DNA from: Claveliimonas monacensis
Lineage (GTDB): Bacteria > Bacillota > Clostridia > Lachnospirales > Lachnospiraceae
Assembly: GCF_014982975.1 (NCBI RefSeq)
Contig: NZ_JADCKL010000001.1
Coordinates: 1 to 64,000, forward strand
Length of the DNA stretch: 64,000 nucleotides
Reading direction: 5' to 3'
The first letter of the stretch is position 1; the number at the start of each line of letters is the position of its first letter. Both the position numbers and the translations under genes were made by a program. Shown here in pieces: positions 22,659 through 32,522 of this stretch. The notes beneath the pieces are model-generated. The model had not been told where the DNA came from and made no database searches. It saw nothing but the letters and a program-made list of their open reading frames with translations.

Positions 22659-23894
22659 ATGAAGAAAAGAGGGTTGGCTCTGCTGCTCACAGCAGGGCTG
22701 CTGGCAGGACTGACCGGCTGCGCCGCGGCCGGCGGGGAAGGGGGAGACGGCGCGGAAAAAGTCCGTCTCATGGTCTGGTCCCCGTCCAACGACCAGTCAA
22801 AGGACAGCGGGGAATGGCTTCAGACGATGTGCGAGAGGTTTGCGGACGAACACCCGGAGTGGGACATTACATTTGTGTACGGCGTGGCCGATGAGGCCAG
22901 CGCCGCAGGACAGGTATCCCAGGACCCGGAGGCCAGCGCGGATGTGTTCATGTTCGCCAACGACACGCTGACCACCATGACGGACGCCAACGCGCTGGCG
23001 AAATTCGGCGGAAAGTATAAAGATGAGATCGAGTCGAACAACTCAGAGGAGGTGATCGCGTCCCTCACCATGGACGACAACCTCTACGGTGTGCCCTTCA
23101 CCACAAACACCTGGTTCATGTACTACGACAAATCGGTGTTTTCCGAGGAGGACGTAAAGAACCTGGACACCATGCTGGAGAAGGGAGTGGTATCCTTCCC
23201 CTTCACCAACTCCTGGTATCTGCCGGCCTTCTACATAGGCAACGGCTGCACCCTCTTCGGGGACGGCACGGACGAGGCGGCCGGGGTGGATTTCGGCGGC
23301 GAGAAGGCCCGGGAGGTGACGGACTACCTGATCGACCTGGAGGCCAACCCCAACTTCCGCATTGACGCCGACGGGTCCGGCATCGCTGGGCTTCGGGACG
23401 GCAGCATCAGCGCCCTGTTCTCCGGCTCCTGGGACGCCAACGCAGTGAAGGAGGCCCTGGGGGACAACATGGGCGTGGCCTCTCTCCCCACCTATACGCT
23501 GAACGGGAGGGAAGTGCAGATGACGGCCTACGCGGGCTCTAAAGCCATCGGGGTCAATCCCAACTGCGACAACATGGTGGCGGCCATCGAGCTGGCGGTC
23601 TTCCTGGGCTCCGGGGAGGCCCAGCAGGCCCACTACGAGCTGTGCAGCGTCATCCCCTGCAGCACAGAGCTTTTGGCTCAGCCGGATTTCGCGTCGGACC
23701 AGCTTGTGGCGGCCCAGAACAATACATTTGAAAACACGTCCATCCTGCAGCCCTTCGTCTCAAAGATGAACAACTGCTGGACGCCGGTGGAGAACATGGG
23801 CAAGGGCATCCGAAACGGGAGCATCACCCACGACAACGCGGCGGAGCAGACGGAAGAGATGAACGACGCGATGAACAGTGATGGGATTTCATAA
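22659..23894 (+). CDS. Maltodextrin-type ABC transporter substrate-binding lipoprotein
   Basis: A 411-residue lipoprotein with signal peptide and lipobox (LAGLTGC, C21), then a family 1 extracellular sugar-binding fold like MalE: VRLMVWSPSNDQSKD, VFMFANDTLTTMTDANAL, GVPFTTNTWFMYYDKSVF, and GDNMGVASLPTYTLNGREVQMTAYAGSKAIGVNP. It captures malto-oligosaccharides outside the cell and hands them to the two permeases encoded next. ATG 22659 was preferred to the adjoining GTG because ACGGAG is correctly spaced. First gene of a run of genes that reaches 37482 on one strand. Confidence 0.93.
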   Translation: MKKRGLALLLTAGLLAGLTGCAAAGGEGGDGAEKVRLMVWSPSNDQSKDSGEWLQTMCERFADEHPEWDITFVYGVADEASAAGQVSQDPEASADVFMFANDTLTTMTDANALAKFGGKYKDEIESNNSEEVIASLTMDDNLYGVPFTTNTWFMYYDKSVFSEEDVKNLDTMLEKGVVSFPFTNSWYLPAFYIGNGCTLFGDGTDEAAGVDFGGEKAREVTDYLIDLEANPNFRIDADGSGIAGLRDGSISALFSGSWDANAVKEALGDNMGVASLPTYTLNGREVQMTAYAGSKAIGVNPNCDNMVAAIELAVFLGSGEAQQAHYELCSVIPCSTELLAQPDFASDQLVAAQNNTFENTSILQPFVSKMNNCWTPVENMGKGIRNGSITHDNAAEQTEEMNDAMNSDGIS

Positions 23895-23918
23895 CGGAAG
23901 GAAAATGAGGTGAAGAGG

Positions 23919-25298
23919 ATGGAAATTTTTAAAAAGAGAGTCAATGATTTTCCAACTCCCTACACATGCACAAGAGCCATCAGGGAGGGCGGCATAGAGA
24001 CAAAGCTCTCCATGGCGCTCATGGGATTTGGAAATATCGTCCACGGGCAGGCGGTCAAGGGACTGATCTACCTGGCGATCGAAGTGGCCTACATTGTATT
24101 TATGGCGGTGAACGGAGCGGGTTTCCTCTCCATGCTCCCCTCCCTGGGCACGGTGCCCCAGGAGGAGGTGTGGGACGAGGCCAGGCAGATCTACACCTAC
24201 ACGGAGGGAGACCAGTCGGTGCTGATCCTCCTGTACGGCGTGGCCACCGTGCTGCTGACGCTGCTCATGTTCTGCGCGTGGCGGGGAGCGCTGCGCAGCG
24301 CCTACAAGGCGGAGTGCCTTGCAAAGGAGGGCAGGCACGTCAATAATTTCAGGGAGGACTTAAGATCCCTGCTCCACGAGAACCTGCACAGGCTCCTCAT
24401 GACGCCGCCGGCCGTGTTCATCTTTGCCTTTACCGTGCTGCCCCTAATCTTCATGATCTGCATGGCATTCACCAACTACAGCAAGATCGACAATCACCTG
24501 ATGCTCTTTGACTGGGTGGGCCTTGACAACTTCGCGGCCCTCTTTGACTCCGGCAGCATCATCGGCAGCACCTTCTGGCCTGTGCTTGTGTGGACCCTTG
24601 TGTGGGCCTTCTTTGCCACCTTCAGCAACTACATCTTCGGCATGATCGTCTCCCTCCTCATCAACCGGAAGGGGACCAGGGCCAAGGGCTTCTGGAGGTT
24701 CTGTTTTGTGCTCTCCTGCGCGGTGCCCATGTTCGTGTCCCTGCTGATCATGCGGACCATGCTGCAGCCCGAGGGAGCTGTCAACGTGCTGCTTCGGAAC
24801 CTGGGGTGGATCGCCCAGGACGCCAGCCTTCCCTTCTTCACGGACCCCACATGGGCCCGGGTGACGGTCATCGTGGTCAACATCTGGGTGGGCGTGCCCT
24901 ACACCCTGCTGCAGCTCACCGGCGTGCTCCAGAACATTCCGGGGGAGCTCTACGAGGCGGCCAGGGTGGACGGAGCCAACGCCTTCCAGACTTTCACAAA
25001 GATCACCCTGCCCTACATGCTGTACGTGACGACGCCCTATCTCATCGTCACCTTTACGGGAAACGTGAACAACTTCAACGTCATCTACCTGCTGTCGGGA
25101 GGAGACCCGGTGACGGATCTGGCGTCTACGGCCGGAAGTACGGATCTTCTCGTGACCTGGCTGTACAAGCTGACCATCGACAAGCAGTACTACAACATCG
25201 GCGCTGTCATCGGTATCCTGACCTTCATCATCCTGGCGGTGGGAGCCCTGTTTACATACCGGAACAGCAGATCATACAAAGAAGAAGGAGGGTTCTAA
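23919..25298 (+). CDS. ABC sugar transporter permease, MalF type
   Basis: A 459-residue inner-membrane permease. Three hydrophobic segments in the N-terminal 160 residues (LIYLAIEVAYIVFMAV, VLILLYGVATVLLTLLMF) precede the six-span core, as in MalF, which is larger than its partner. The EAA loop that contacts the ATPase is clear (ELYEAARVDGANAFQTFTKITLPYM). With the next protein it would form the maltodextrin channel. No ATPase gene is in the cluster, so a shared MsmX/MalK-type ATPase elsewhere is expected, as in many Firmicutes. The ATG 23919 start is supported by GAGGTGA 5 bases upstream. Confidence 0.93.
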   Translation: MEIFKKRVNDFPTPYTCTRAIREGGIETKLSMALMGFGNIVHGQAVKGLIYLAIEVAYIVFMAVNGAGFLSMLPSLGTVPQEEVWDEARQIYTYTEGDQSVLILLYGVATVLLTLLMFCAWRGALRSAYKAECLAKEGRHVNNFREDLRSLLHENLHRLLMTPPAVFIFAFTVLPLIFMICMAFTNYSKIDNHLMLFDWVGLDNFAALFDSGSIIGSTFWPVLVWTLVWAFFATFSNYIFGMIVSLLINRKGTRAKGFWRFCFVLSCAVPMFVSLLIMRTMLQPEGAVNVLLRNLGWIAQDASLPFFTDPTWARVTVIVVNIWVGVPYTLLQLTGVLQNIPGELYEAARVDGANAFQTFTKITLPYMLYVTTPYLIVTFTGNVNNFNVIYLLSGGDPVTDLASTAGSTDLLVTWLYKLTIDKQYYNIGAVIGILTFIILAVGALFTYRNSRSYKEEGGF

Positions 25299-25301
25299 AC
25301 T

Positions 25302-26174
25302 ATGGCCGGACAGAAAATGTACTCTGCAAAGAGAAGACGTTTTATCAACAACTCCATCGTCCATGTGGTGCTGGGCGTGCTGGCGGTGATCTGGGTGTTT
25401 CCTATCGTCTGGGTCATCCTCACCAGTTTCCGCGCGGAGAAGGGTTCCTACGTGTCCACCTTCTTCCCCCAGTCCTTCACGCTGGACAACTATGTGAAGC
25501 TTTTTACGGATACATCCATCCTGAACTTCCCGCAGATGTTCGTGAACACGCTGATCATCGCCGTCTGCTCCTGTATCCTTTCCACCTTCTACGTGCTGGC
25601 GGTCTCCTTCTGCCTGTCAAGGCTGAAGTTTAAGCTCCGCAGGCCCTACATGAACATGGCCATGATCCTGGGGCTGTTCCCCGGCTTCATGTCCATGATC
25701 GCCGTGTACTTCATCCTGAAGGCCCTGGGTCTTACGGAGGGGAGCCTTATCAGGCTGGCGCTGATCCTTGTGTACTCCGGCGGGGCGGGGCTGTCCTTCC
25801 AGATCGCCAAGGGATTTTTCGACACCATCCCCATCGCGGTGGACGAGGCGGCCCTGCTGGACGGCTGCACCAGGTGGCAGATCTTCACGAAGATCACGCT
25901 GCCTCTAAGCAAGCCCATCATCATCTACACGGTGCTGACCTCCTTCATGGCCCCCTGGCTGGACTTCATCTTCGCCAAGGTGATCTGCCGGGCCAACTCG
26001 GACCAGTACACCATCGCCATCGGGCTGTGGCAGATGCTGCAAAAAGAGTACATCGACAGTTGGTACACCAGCTTTGCCGCCGGCGCGGTGTTGATCTCTA
26101 TCCCCATCGCGGCCCTGTTCCTCTTCATGCAGAGGTACTATGTGGACGGACTTTCCGGAGCGGTCAAGGGATAG
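25302..26174 (+). CDS. ABC sugar transporter permease, MalG type
   Basis: A 290-residue permease with six membrane spans and an EAA loop (AVDEAALLDGCTRWQIFTKITLPLS) that docks on the transport ATPase. The N-terminus (RRRFINNSIVHVVLGVLAVIWVFPIVWVILTSF) is typical of MalG. It begins 3 bases after the malF-like gene, with AAGGAGGG ahead of the start, and pairs with it to form the sugar channel. Confidence 0.94.
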   Translation: MAGQKMYSAKRRRFINNSIVHVVLGVLAVIWVFPIVWVILTSFRAEKGSYVSTFFPQSFTLDNYVKLFTDTSILNFPQMFVNTLIIAVCSCILSTFYVLAVSFCLSRLKFKLRRPYMNMAMILGLFPGFMSMIAVYFILKALGLTEGSLIRLALILVYSGGAGLSFQIAKGFFDTIPIAVDEAALLDGCTRWQIFTKITLPLSKPIIIYTVLTSFMAPWLDFIFAKVICRANSDQYTIAIGLWQMLQKEYIDSWYTSFAAGAVLISIPIAALFLFMQRYYVDGLSGAVKG

Positions 26175-26202
26175 ATTTAAGGATTGCGCAAGGAGTGACA
26201 AG

Positions 26203-28179
26203 ATGAGAAAGACAGCGAGACAGTGGAAAGAGATCTATCAGGATCCATCCTTTAAAGAGACATATGTGTGCGAGGGCGCGGCTTTGGGCGCCCTGCCCGC
26301 CAAAGAGGGAACTATCTTCCGCCTGTGGAGCCCCTTCGCGGACCAGGTGATCCTGAACCTGTACAGGGAGGGGAGCGGCTCGGAGGCCTTTGAGAGACAC
26401 GTCATGGAAAAGGGCGAAAAGGGCGTGTGGGAATACCGTACGGAGCGAAATTTACACAAAATCTACTATGATTTTACTCTGCGGATGGAGGGGCGTACGG
26501 TTTTTTCTGCTGATCCCTACGCCCGGGCCTGCGGGGTCAACGGGCAGCGCAGCATGGCGGTGGACTTGAAAGAGACGGACCCCGCGGGCTGGGAGGTGGA
26601 CCGCCCGCCTGCCAGGGAGGAGGAGACGGTGATCTACGAGCTCCATGTGAAGGAGTTCTCCTGGGACCCCGCCGGGGGCTTTCCCGAGGAGTCCAGGGGG
26701 AAGTTCACGGCCTTCCTTCACACGGACACCACTCTGGATAATGACGGGGTCCATCCCACCGGCATCCCCTACCTGAAAGAGCTGGGAGTCAACTACATCC
26801 AGCTCATGCCGGTCTACGACTACGGCTCCGTGGATGAGGCCGGGGAGGGGGCGGACTTCAACTGGGGCTACGACCCGGTGAACTACAACGTGCCGGAGGG
26901 GTCCTACTCCACCGACCCGGCCTGCGGGGAGGTGCGCATCCGGGAGATGAAAGAGATGATCCAGTCCCTCCACGCCCAGGGGTTCCGGGTCATCATGGAC
27001 GTGGTGTACAACCACACCTACTCCCTGGACTCCTGGTTCCAGAGGACGGTCCCCTGGTATTTCTACCGGGTGGACGAAGACGGCAGCGTCTCCAACGGCT
27101 CCGCCTGTGGGAACGACGTGGCCAGCGAGCGGGAGATGTGCGCCAAATACATCCTGGAGTCCGTCCTCTACTGGGCGCAGGAGTACCACATCGACGGGTT
27201 CCGCTTTGACCTGATGGGGCTTCTGGACGTGGATCTTATGAACCGGATCCGCTCCGCCCTGGACGAGAGGTACGGAAAAGGGGAGAAGCTTCTCTTTGGC
27301 GAGCCCTGGGCCGCGGACCGGACCGCCATGGAGGACGAGAAGGCCCAGGCCCTCAAGAGCAACATCCGCCGTCTGGACCCGGGGACCGGCATGTTCTGCG
27401 ATGACACAAGGGACGCCATCAAGGGGTCCGCCCTGGAGAAAGAGGAGCCGGGGTTTGTAAACGGGGGCAGGGGGCTGGAGGGAGAGATCCTCAAAAGCGT
27501 CCGGGCCTGGTGCGCAGGAGACGGCCTTACGGGAGCCAGGGCGCCCTCCCAGATCATCAGCTACGTGTCCTCCCACGACAACCAGACGCTCTGGGACAAG
27601 CTCTCCGAGACCACCCGGGACGAGGGGCTCAGGAGGCGGGAGTACCGGCTGGCGGCGGGGATCTACATGACCTGCCAGGGCCGGCCTTTCCTCCTCTCCG
27701 GGGAGGAGTTCGCCCGGTCCAAGGGAGGGCTGGAGGACAGCTACAACGCCCCCATAGAGATCAACCGGCTGGACTGGCAAAAGGCCTGGCAGGAGCGGGA
27801 GCTTGTGGACTATTACCGGGGCCTCATCGCCCTCAGGAAACAGATCCCCGGGCTGTGTGACAAGAGCCGGGAGGCCTGGCGGCGCATCTACGGGCAGTGG
27901 TCCGGGGAGGGCCTGGTGGGCTTCTCTGTGGACAACCGGCGGCCCGGGGCGGACAGGGGCGAGTGCGCGGACTGCCGGACGACGCCCTGGGACACCGTGC
28001 AGGTCATCTACAACAGCAGGCAGAGGAGCGAGGAGCTGCGCCTGCCTGCCGGGAAGTGGGAGGTCCTGGCCGACGGGCGTGACAGTTTCCGATGGATGCG
28101 GCCCGAGACGGCTGAGGGAGAGATAGAAGTGGAGCCGGTGAGCATGCTGGTACTTGGAAGAAGAGAGCAGGAGAAGTGA
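26203..28179 (+). CDS. pulA: Type I pullulanase, intracellular
   Basis: This enzyme hydrolyses alpha-1,6 branches in pullulan, limit dextrins and glycogen fragments. The 658-residue product has an N-terminal CBM48 domain (TIFRLWSPFADQVILNLYREG), the type I pullulanase signature NWGYDPVNYN, and the GH13 catalytic triad: D in GFRFDLMGLL (about 335), E in LFGEPWA (about 366) and D in SSHDNQTL (about 458). There is no signal peptide, so it works on imported oligosaccharides. ATG 26203 has AAGGAG 8 bases upstream; the in-frame extension overlapping malG lacks a site. Confidence 0.95.
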   Translation: MRKTARQWKEIYQDPSFKETYVCEGAALGALPAKEGTIFRLWSPFADQVILNLYREGSGSEAFERHVMEKGEKGVWEYRTERNLHKIYYDFTLRMEGRTVFSADPYARACGVNGQRSMAVDLKETDPAGWEVDRPPAREEETVIYELHVKEFSWDPAGGFPEESRGKFTAFLHTDTTLDNDGVHPTGIPYLKELGVNYIQLMPVYDYGSVDEAGEGADFNWGYDPVNYNVPEGSYSTDPACGEVRIREMKEMIQSLHAQGFRVIMDVVYNHTYSLDSWFQRTVPWYFYRVDEDGSVSNGSACGNDVASEREMCAKYILESVLYWAQEYHIDGFRFDLMGLLDVDLMNRIRSALDERYGKGEKLLFGEPWAADRTAMEDEKAQALKSNIRRLDPGTGMFCDDTRDAIKGSALEKEEPGFVNGGRGLEGEILKSVRAWCAGDGLTGARAPSQIISYVSSHDNQTLWDKLSETTRDEGLRRREYRLAAGIYMTCQGRPFLLSGEEFARSKGGLEDSYNAPIEINRLDWQKAWQERELVDYYRGLIALRKQIPGLCDKSREAWRRIYGQWSGEGLVGFSVDNRRPGADRGECADCRTTPWDTVQVIYNSRQRSEELRLPAGKWEVLADGRDSFRWMRPETAEGEIEVEPVSMLVLGRREQEK

Positions 28180-28183
28180 GAAG

Positions 28184-30133
28184 ATGAGATGGATATACGG
28201 CAGACAGGATTTTCAATCAGCAGAGAGAAGTGAGGAGAGCTGCTATCTGATGACCAACGGGCTGGGGGGATTTTCCTCCCTCACCGCAGCGGGGGCGGCC
28301 GCCAGGAATGACCACGCCTTTCTGATGGCCTGCGTGAAGGCCCCCAACAGCAGATACAACCTGATCCACCGCATCCGGGAGGAGGTGGACGATGTCCTTT
28401 TGTCCACCCAGGAGATGGGGGACGGGACCGCGGAGAAGGGGTACCGCCATCTGGTCTCCTTTACATACGAGGACACCCCCGTCTGGCGTTTCCTGGCGGA
28501 CGGCGTGGAGATCCGCAAGGAGGCGGCCATGGTCCAGGGGGAGAACACCATCGCCCTGCGCTACGAGATCCGCAACAGGCGGAGGAGCGGCTGCGCCTTT
28601 CGGGTGACGCCCTTCTACCAGTTCGCACCCAAGGGGGAGGACATGGAGGAAGGCGCTGAGCCCGCCCTGAGGGGGGACAGGATCAGCGGCCGGGCCGGGG
28701 ACCTGCTCTTTGGGACAACCGGGAGCGCGGAGGCGATAAAACCGGAGCGGGAGACCTACTACTACCGGTACGACGCCTGTGACGGCAGGCGGCCCCAAGG
28801 CTCGGCGGTGTCCCTGCACCGCTTTCAGGTGGAGGTGCCCGCCGGGGAGGAGGCGGTCCTGGACATCGTCTGGCACCTGGAGCGGCCCGGGGAAGAGTTC
28901 CGTTTCCCGGAGGCCGGGCAGGTCATAGCGGACATGAAGCGCCGCCGGCAGGCGCTGGCGCAGCAGGCGGGATTTCAGAGCGAAATTGCCAAGGTGCTGG
29001 CGAAGAGCGCGGACCAGTTCGTGTCGGAGCGGGCCTCCACCGGGGGAAAGACGATACTGGCCGGTTTTCCCTTCTTTGAGGACTGGGGCCGGGACACCAT
29101 GATCGCCCTCCCCGGGATCTGCCTGACCACAGGCCGGTATGATACGGCCCGGGATATCCTGCGCACCTTCGCGTCCTGCGAGAGGGGCGGGCTGATGCCC
29201 AACCTGTTCCCGGAGGGGGACAGGGAGCCCATGTACAACACGGTGGACGCCTCCCTCCTTTTTGTCAACTGCCTGTACCTCTACTTTGAGAGGACGAAGG
29301 ATCAGGAGTTTGCAGAGGAGATGTACCCGGTCATGGAGCGGATCATCGCGGCCTACAGGCGGGGGACCGACTTTGGCATCCACATGGATGAGGACGGCCT
29401 TGTCATGGCCGGGCGGGGGCTGGACCAGGTGACCTGGATGGACGTGCGGGTGGGGGATATCCTGCCCACGCCCCGCCACGGCAAGCCGGTGGAGATCAAC
29501 GCCTACTGGTACAGCGCCCTGCGCATTATGGAGCACTTCGCCTCCCTCTTCGGGAGGGACCCGGGAGAGTACGGGGACCTGGCGGGCCAAGTGAGGACCT
29601 CTTTTAACGAACAGTTCTGGATGGAGGAGAAGGGGTGCCTCAAGGACCTGGTATCCGGGGAACCGGCGGACCGACAGATCCGGTGCAACCAGATCTGGGC
29701 CCTCTCCCTTCCCTTCACCATGCTGGATGAGGAGAGGGAGAGACGAGTGGTGGAGACCGTCTTTGAGAAGCTCTACACCCCCTACGGCCTGCGGACGCTG
29801 GAGAAGGATGATCCCCAGTTCCGCCCCGTCTACGGAGGGGAGATGATGGAGAGGGACATGGCCTATCACCAGGGGACCGTGTGGCCCTTCCCCCTGGGAG
29901 CCTACTACCTGGCCTTCCTCAAGGTCCACAGCAGGGACAGGAAGGAGTGGGAGCGGGCAGAGGAGCTGGTGAGAGAGCAGCTTGAGGTGCTGGAGAGCGC
30001 CCTTAGGGAGGGGTGCGCGGGCCAGCTCCCGGAGATCTACGACGGGGAGTGCCCCACCTCCTCCAGAGGGTGCTTTGCCCAGGCCTGGAGCGTGGGAGAA
30101 CTACTTCGGGTCTATGAAAAACTGGAAAAATAG
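28184..30133 (+). CDS. Glycogen debranching enzyme, amylo-alpha-1,6-glucosidase (GH133)
   Basis: A 649-residue cytoplasmic enzyme that removes alpha-1,6-linked glucose stubs. The N-terminal beta domain starts with the family pattern SCYLMTNGLGGFSSLT and RNDHAFLMA; the alpha/alpha-barrel catalytic domain from about 290 has AGFPFFEDWGRDTMIALPG, DASLLFVNCLY, VTWMDVRVGD, KPVEINAYWYSALR and YHQGTVWPFPLGAYY, which hold the acidic residues typical of the GDE C-domain. It starts 4 bases after the pullulanase gene. Both act on branches, but GH133 releases single glucose stubs left after phosphorylase and transferase action, so they are complementary. Confidence 0.93.
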   Translation: MRWIYGRQDFQSAERSEESCYLMTNGLGGFSSLTAAGAAARNDHAFLMACVKAPNSRYNLIHRIREEVDDVLLSTQEMGDGTAEKGYRHLVSFTYEDTPVWRFLADGVEIRKEAAMVQGENTIALRYEIRNRRRSGCAFRVTPFYQFAPKGEDMEEGAEPALRGDRISGRAGDLLFGTTGSAEAIKPERETYYYRYDACDGRRPQGSAVSLHRFQVEVPAGEEAVLDIVWHLERPGEEFRFPEAGQVIADMKRRRQALAQQAGFQSEIAKVLAKSADQFVSERASTGGKTILAGFPFFEDWGRDTMIALPGICLTTGRYDTARDILRTFASCERGGLMPNLFPEGDREPMYNTVDASLLFVNCLYLYFERTKDQEFAEEMYPVMERIIAAYRRGTDFGIHMDEDGLVMAGRGLDQVTWMDVRVGDILPTPRHGKPVEINAYWYSALRIMEHFASLFGRDPGEYGDLAGQVRTSFNEQFWMEEKGCLKDLVSGEPADRQIRCNQIWALSLPFTMLDEERERRVVETVFEKLYTPYGLRTLEKDDPQFRPVYGGEMMERDMAYHQGTVWPFPLGAYYLAFLKVHSRDRKEWERAEELVREQLEVLESALREGCAGQLPEIYDGECPTSSRGCFAQAWSVGELLRVYEKLEK

Positions 30134-30151
30134 AGTATGATAATACCCAGA

Positions 30152-30207
30152 GGGACCAGGGGCGCGCGCCCCGCCTCCGGCCGGAGAAAAAGAGACCGGG
30201 GCGTCCC
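30152..30207 (+). other. GC-rich hairpin region between debranching enzyme and phosphorylase genes
   Basis: The 105-base gap inside the operon holds two strict palindromes, GGGGCGCGCGCCCC (30159-30172) and CTCCGGCCGGAG (30175-30186), bracketed by GGGAC and GTCCC. No T-run follows, so it is not a usual terminator. It may be an RNA processing or stability element that sets the relative amount of phosphorylase mRNA. Confidence 0.45.
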
Positions 30208-30238
30208 GCAGAATATAGAAAAAAGGAGAGCATGAATT

Positions 30239-32500
30239 ATGGAACAGGCACTGCAGCGCATACTACAGGAAAAATTTCAGAAAGATATCAAAGACGCCAC
30301 AAAGGAGGAGATCTACACAGCCCTTCTCTTTGTGACAAAGGAGAAGATGGAGGGCATGACACCCAACACGGGGGACCGGAAACTGTACTACATCTCCGCG
30401 GAATTTCTCATCGGCAAGCTTCTGTCCAACAACCTGATCAACCTGGGACTTTTTGAGGAGACGAGGGAGGTGCTGGCCAAATACGGCCACGACCTGACCG
30501 AGATCGAGGAGGTGGAGCCGGAGCCCTCTCTCGGAAACGGCGGACTGGGACGCCTGGCTGCCTGTTTCCTCGACTCCATCGCCACCCTGGGGCTTTCGGG
30601 GGACGGCGTGGGCCTCAACTACCACGACGGCCTTTTCCTCCAGAAGTTCGCGGACAACAAGCAGTGGGAGGACAAGAACCCCTGGATCACGGACAACAGC
30701 TGGCTGACCCGGACGGACTGCCACTTTGAGGTGCCCTTTAACGGCTTTACCCTGACCTCCACCATGTACGATATCGACGTGCCGGGATACAAGAGCGGCT
30801 GCAACAAGCTCCATCTCTTTGACATCGATACTGTGGACGAGAGCATGATCCACGATGGCATCCAGTTTGACAAGAGTGATGTCCGCAGGAACCTGACCCT
30901 CTTCCTCTACCCGGATGACAGCGACGAGGCGGGACAGCTTCTGCGTATCTACCAGCAGTACTTCATGGTCAGCAACGCGGCCCAGCTCATTCTGAAAGAG
31001 GCACAGGAGAGAGGCGTGGACCTGTATCACCTTCACGAGCATGTGTGCATCCAGATCAACGACACCCATCCTACTATGGTGATCCCGGAGCTGATCCGTA
31101 TCCTGACAACCCAGAAGGGCTTCAATATGGACACAGCCATCGACGTGGTGAGAAAGACATGCGCCTACACGAACCACACCATTCTGGCAGAGGCTCTGGA
31201 GAAGTGGCCCATCGCCTACCTGGAGAAGGTGGTTCCCCAGCTTATGCCCATCATCCGCGAGCTGGACGCAAGGGTGAGAAGGGACTTCCATGACGAGAGA
31301 GTGTACATCATCGACAAGATGGACCGGGTACACATGGCCCACATCGACATCCACTACGGCTATGCGGTGAACGGTGTGGCTGCCCTCCACACAGAGATAC
31401 TGAAAGAGTCCGAGCTGAAGCCTTTCTACGATATTTACCCGGAGAAGTTCAACAACAAGACAAACGGCATCACTTTCCGCCGCTGGCTTCTCCACTGCAA
31501 CCATGAGCTTGCGGATTATCTGAAGGAGCTTATCGGAGAAGAGTATGTGGAGGACGCTTCCCAGCTTGAAAAACTGCTGGCATACAAGGATGACGAGAAA
31601 GTGCTCCAGCGTCTCAGAGAGATCAAGAAAGACGCCAAGGTGGAGCTGAAGAACTATCTGAAGATGACCCAGGATGTAGACGTGGACGAGAATTCTGTAT
31701 TTGACATCCAGATCAAGCGTCTCCACGAGTACAAGAGACAGCAGATGAACGCCCTCTACGCCATCTACAAATACAAGGAGATCAAGAAGGGCAACCTGCC
31801 GGCAAGACCCATCACCATGATCTTCGGCGCCAAGGCTGCTCCGGCCTACACCATCGCAAAGGACATCATCCATCTGATTCTCTGCCTGCAGCAGCTTGTG
31901 AACAACGATCCGGATGTCAACAAGTACATGCGCATCGTCATGGTGGAAAACTACAATGTGACAAAGGCTGAGAAGCTGATCCCGGCCTGCGACATTTCCG
32001 AGCAGATCTCCCTGGCGTCCAAAGAGGCCTCCGGAACCGGAAACATGAAGTTCATGCTGAACGGAGCCGTGACCCTGGGAACCGAGGACGGGGCAAATGT
32101 GGAGATCCACCAGCTTGTGGGGGACGACAACATCTATATCTTCGGCGAGAAGTCCGAGAAGGTCATCCAGCTCTACGCTGACAGCGCCTACAATTCCAGA
32201 GCCATCTACGAGAGCGATCCGCAGATCGAGGAGCTGGTGGACTTTATCATCAGCAAGGAGATGATCATGATCGGCGATCCGGTGAACTTAGGAAGACTCT
32301 ACAAGGAGATCGTGGGCAAAGACTGGTTCATGACCCTTCTGGATGTGAAGGACTACATCCGCACAAAAGAGCAGATGCTCGCAGACTACGAGGATGAGAC
32401 AGCGTGGGCGAAGAAGATGCTGGTGAACATTGCAAAGGCAGGCTTCTTCTCCTCAGACCGCACCATTGCGGAGTACAACAGAGACATTTGGCATCTGTAA
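30239..32500 (+). CDS. glgP: Glycogen/maltodextrin phosphorylase
   Basis: This pyridoxal-phosphate enzyme cleaves terminal alpha-1,4-glucose units with phosphate to give glucose 1-phosphate. The 753-residue protein (GT35) has the N-terminal signature [13 protein letters not shown], the active-site opening [28 protein letters not shown], and the PLP-lysine motif [14 protein letters not shown] (lysine near 602). The length is that of the shorter bacterial maltodextrin phosphorylases without mammalian-style N-terminal regulation. ATG 30239 follows AAAAGGAGAG. Its codons use more AAG/CTG-type highly expressed choices than its upstream neighbours. Confidence 0.97.
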   Translation: MEQALQRILQEKFQKDIKDATKEEIYTALLFVTKEKMEGMTPNTGDRKLYYISAEFLIGKLLSNNLINLGLFEETREVLAKYGHDLTEIEEVEPEPSLGNGGLGRLAACFLDSIATLGLSGDGVGLNYHDGLFLQKFADNKQWEDKNPWITDNSWLTRTDCHFEVPFNGFTLTSTMYDIDVPGYKSGCNKLHLFDIDTVDESMIHDGIQFDKSDVRRNLTLFLYPDDSDEAGQLLRIYQQYFMVSNAAQLILKEAQERGVDLYHLHEHVCIQINDTHPTMVIPELIRILTTQKGFNMDTAIDVVRKTCAYTNHTILAEALEKWPIAYLEKVVPQLMPIIRELDARVRRDFHDERVYIIDKMDRVHMAHIDIHYGYAVNGVAALHTEILKESELKPFYDIYPEKFNNKTNGITFRRWLLHCNHELADYLKELIGEEYVEDASQLEKLLAYKDDEKVLQRLREIKKDAKVELKNYLKMTQDVDVDENSVFDIQIKRLHEYKRQQMNALYAIYKYKEIKKGNLPARPITMIFGAKAAPAYTIAKDIIHLILCLQQLVNNDPDVNKYMRIVMVENYNVTKAEKLIPACDISEQISLASKEASGTGNMKFMLNGAVTLGTEDGANVEIHQLVGDDNIYIFGEKSEKVIQLYADSAYNSRAIYESDPQIEELVDFIISKEMIMIGDPVNLGRLYKEIVGKDWFMTLLDVKDYIRTKEQMLADYEDETAWAKKMLVNIAKAGFFSSDRTIAEYNRDIWHL

Positions 32501-32522
32501 AATAGATAAGAGAGGTATTACC

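Noticed and set aside
26452-29929. Long minus-strand frames opposite pullulanase and debranching genes
   Set aside because: GC-rich DNA leaves reverse frames open; products are His/Pro/Val-rich and match nothing.
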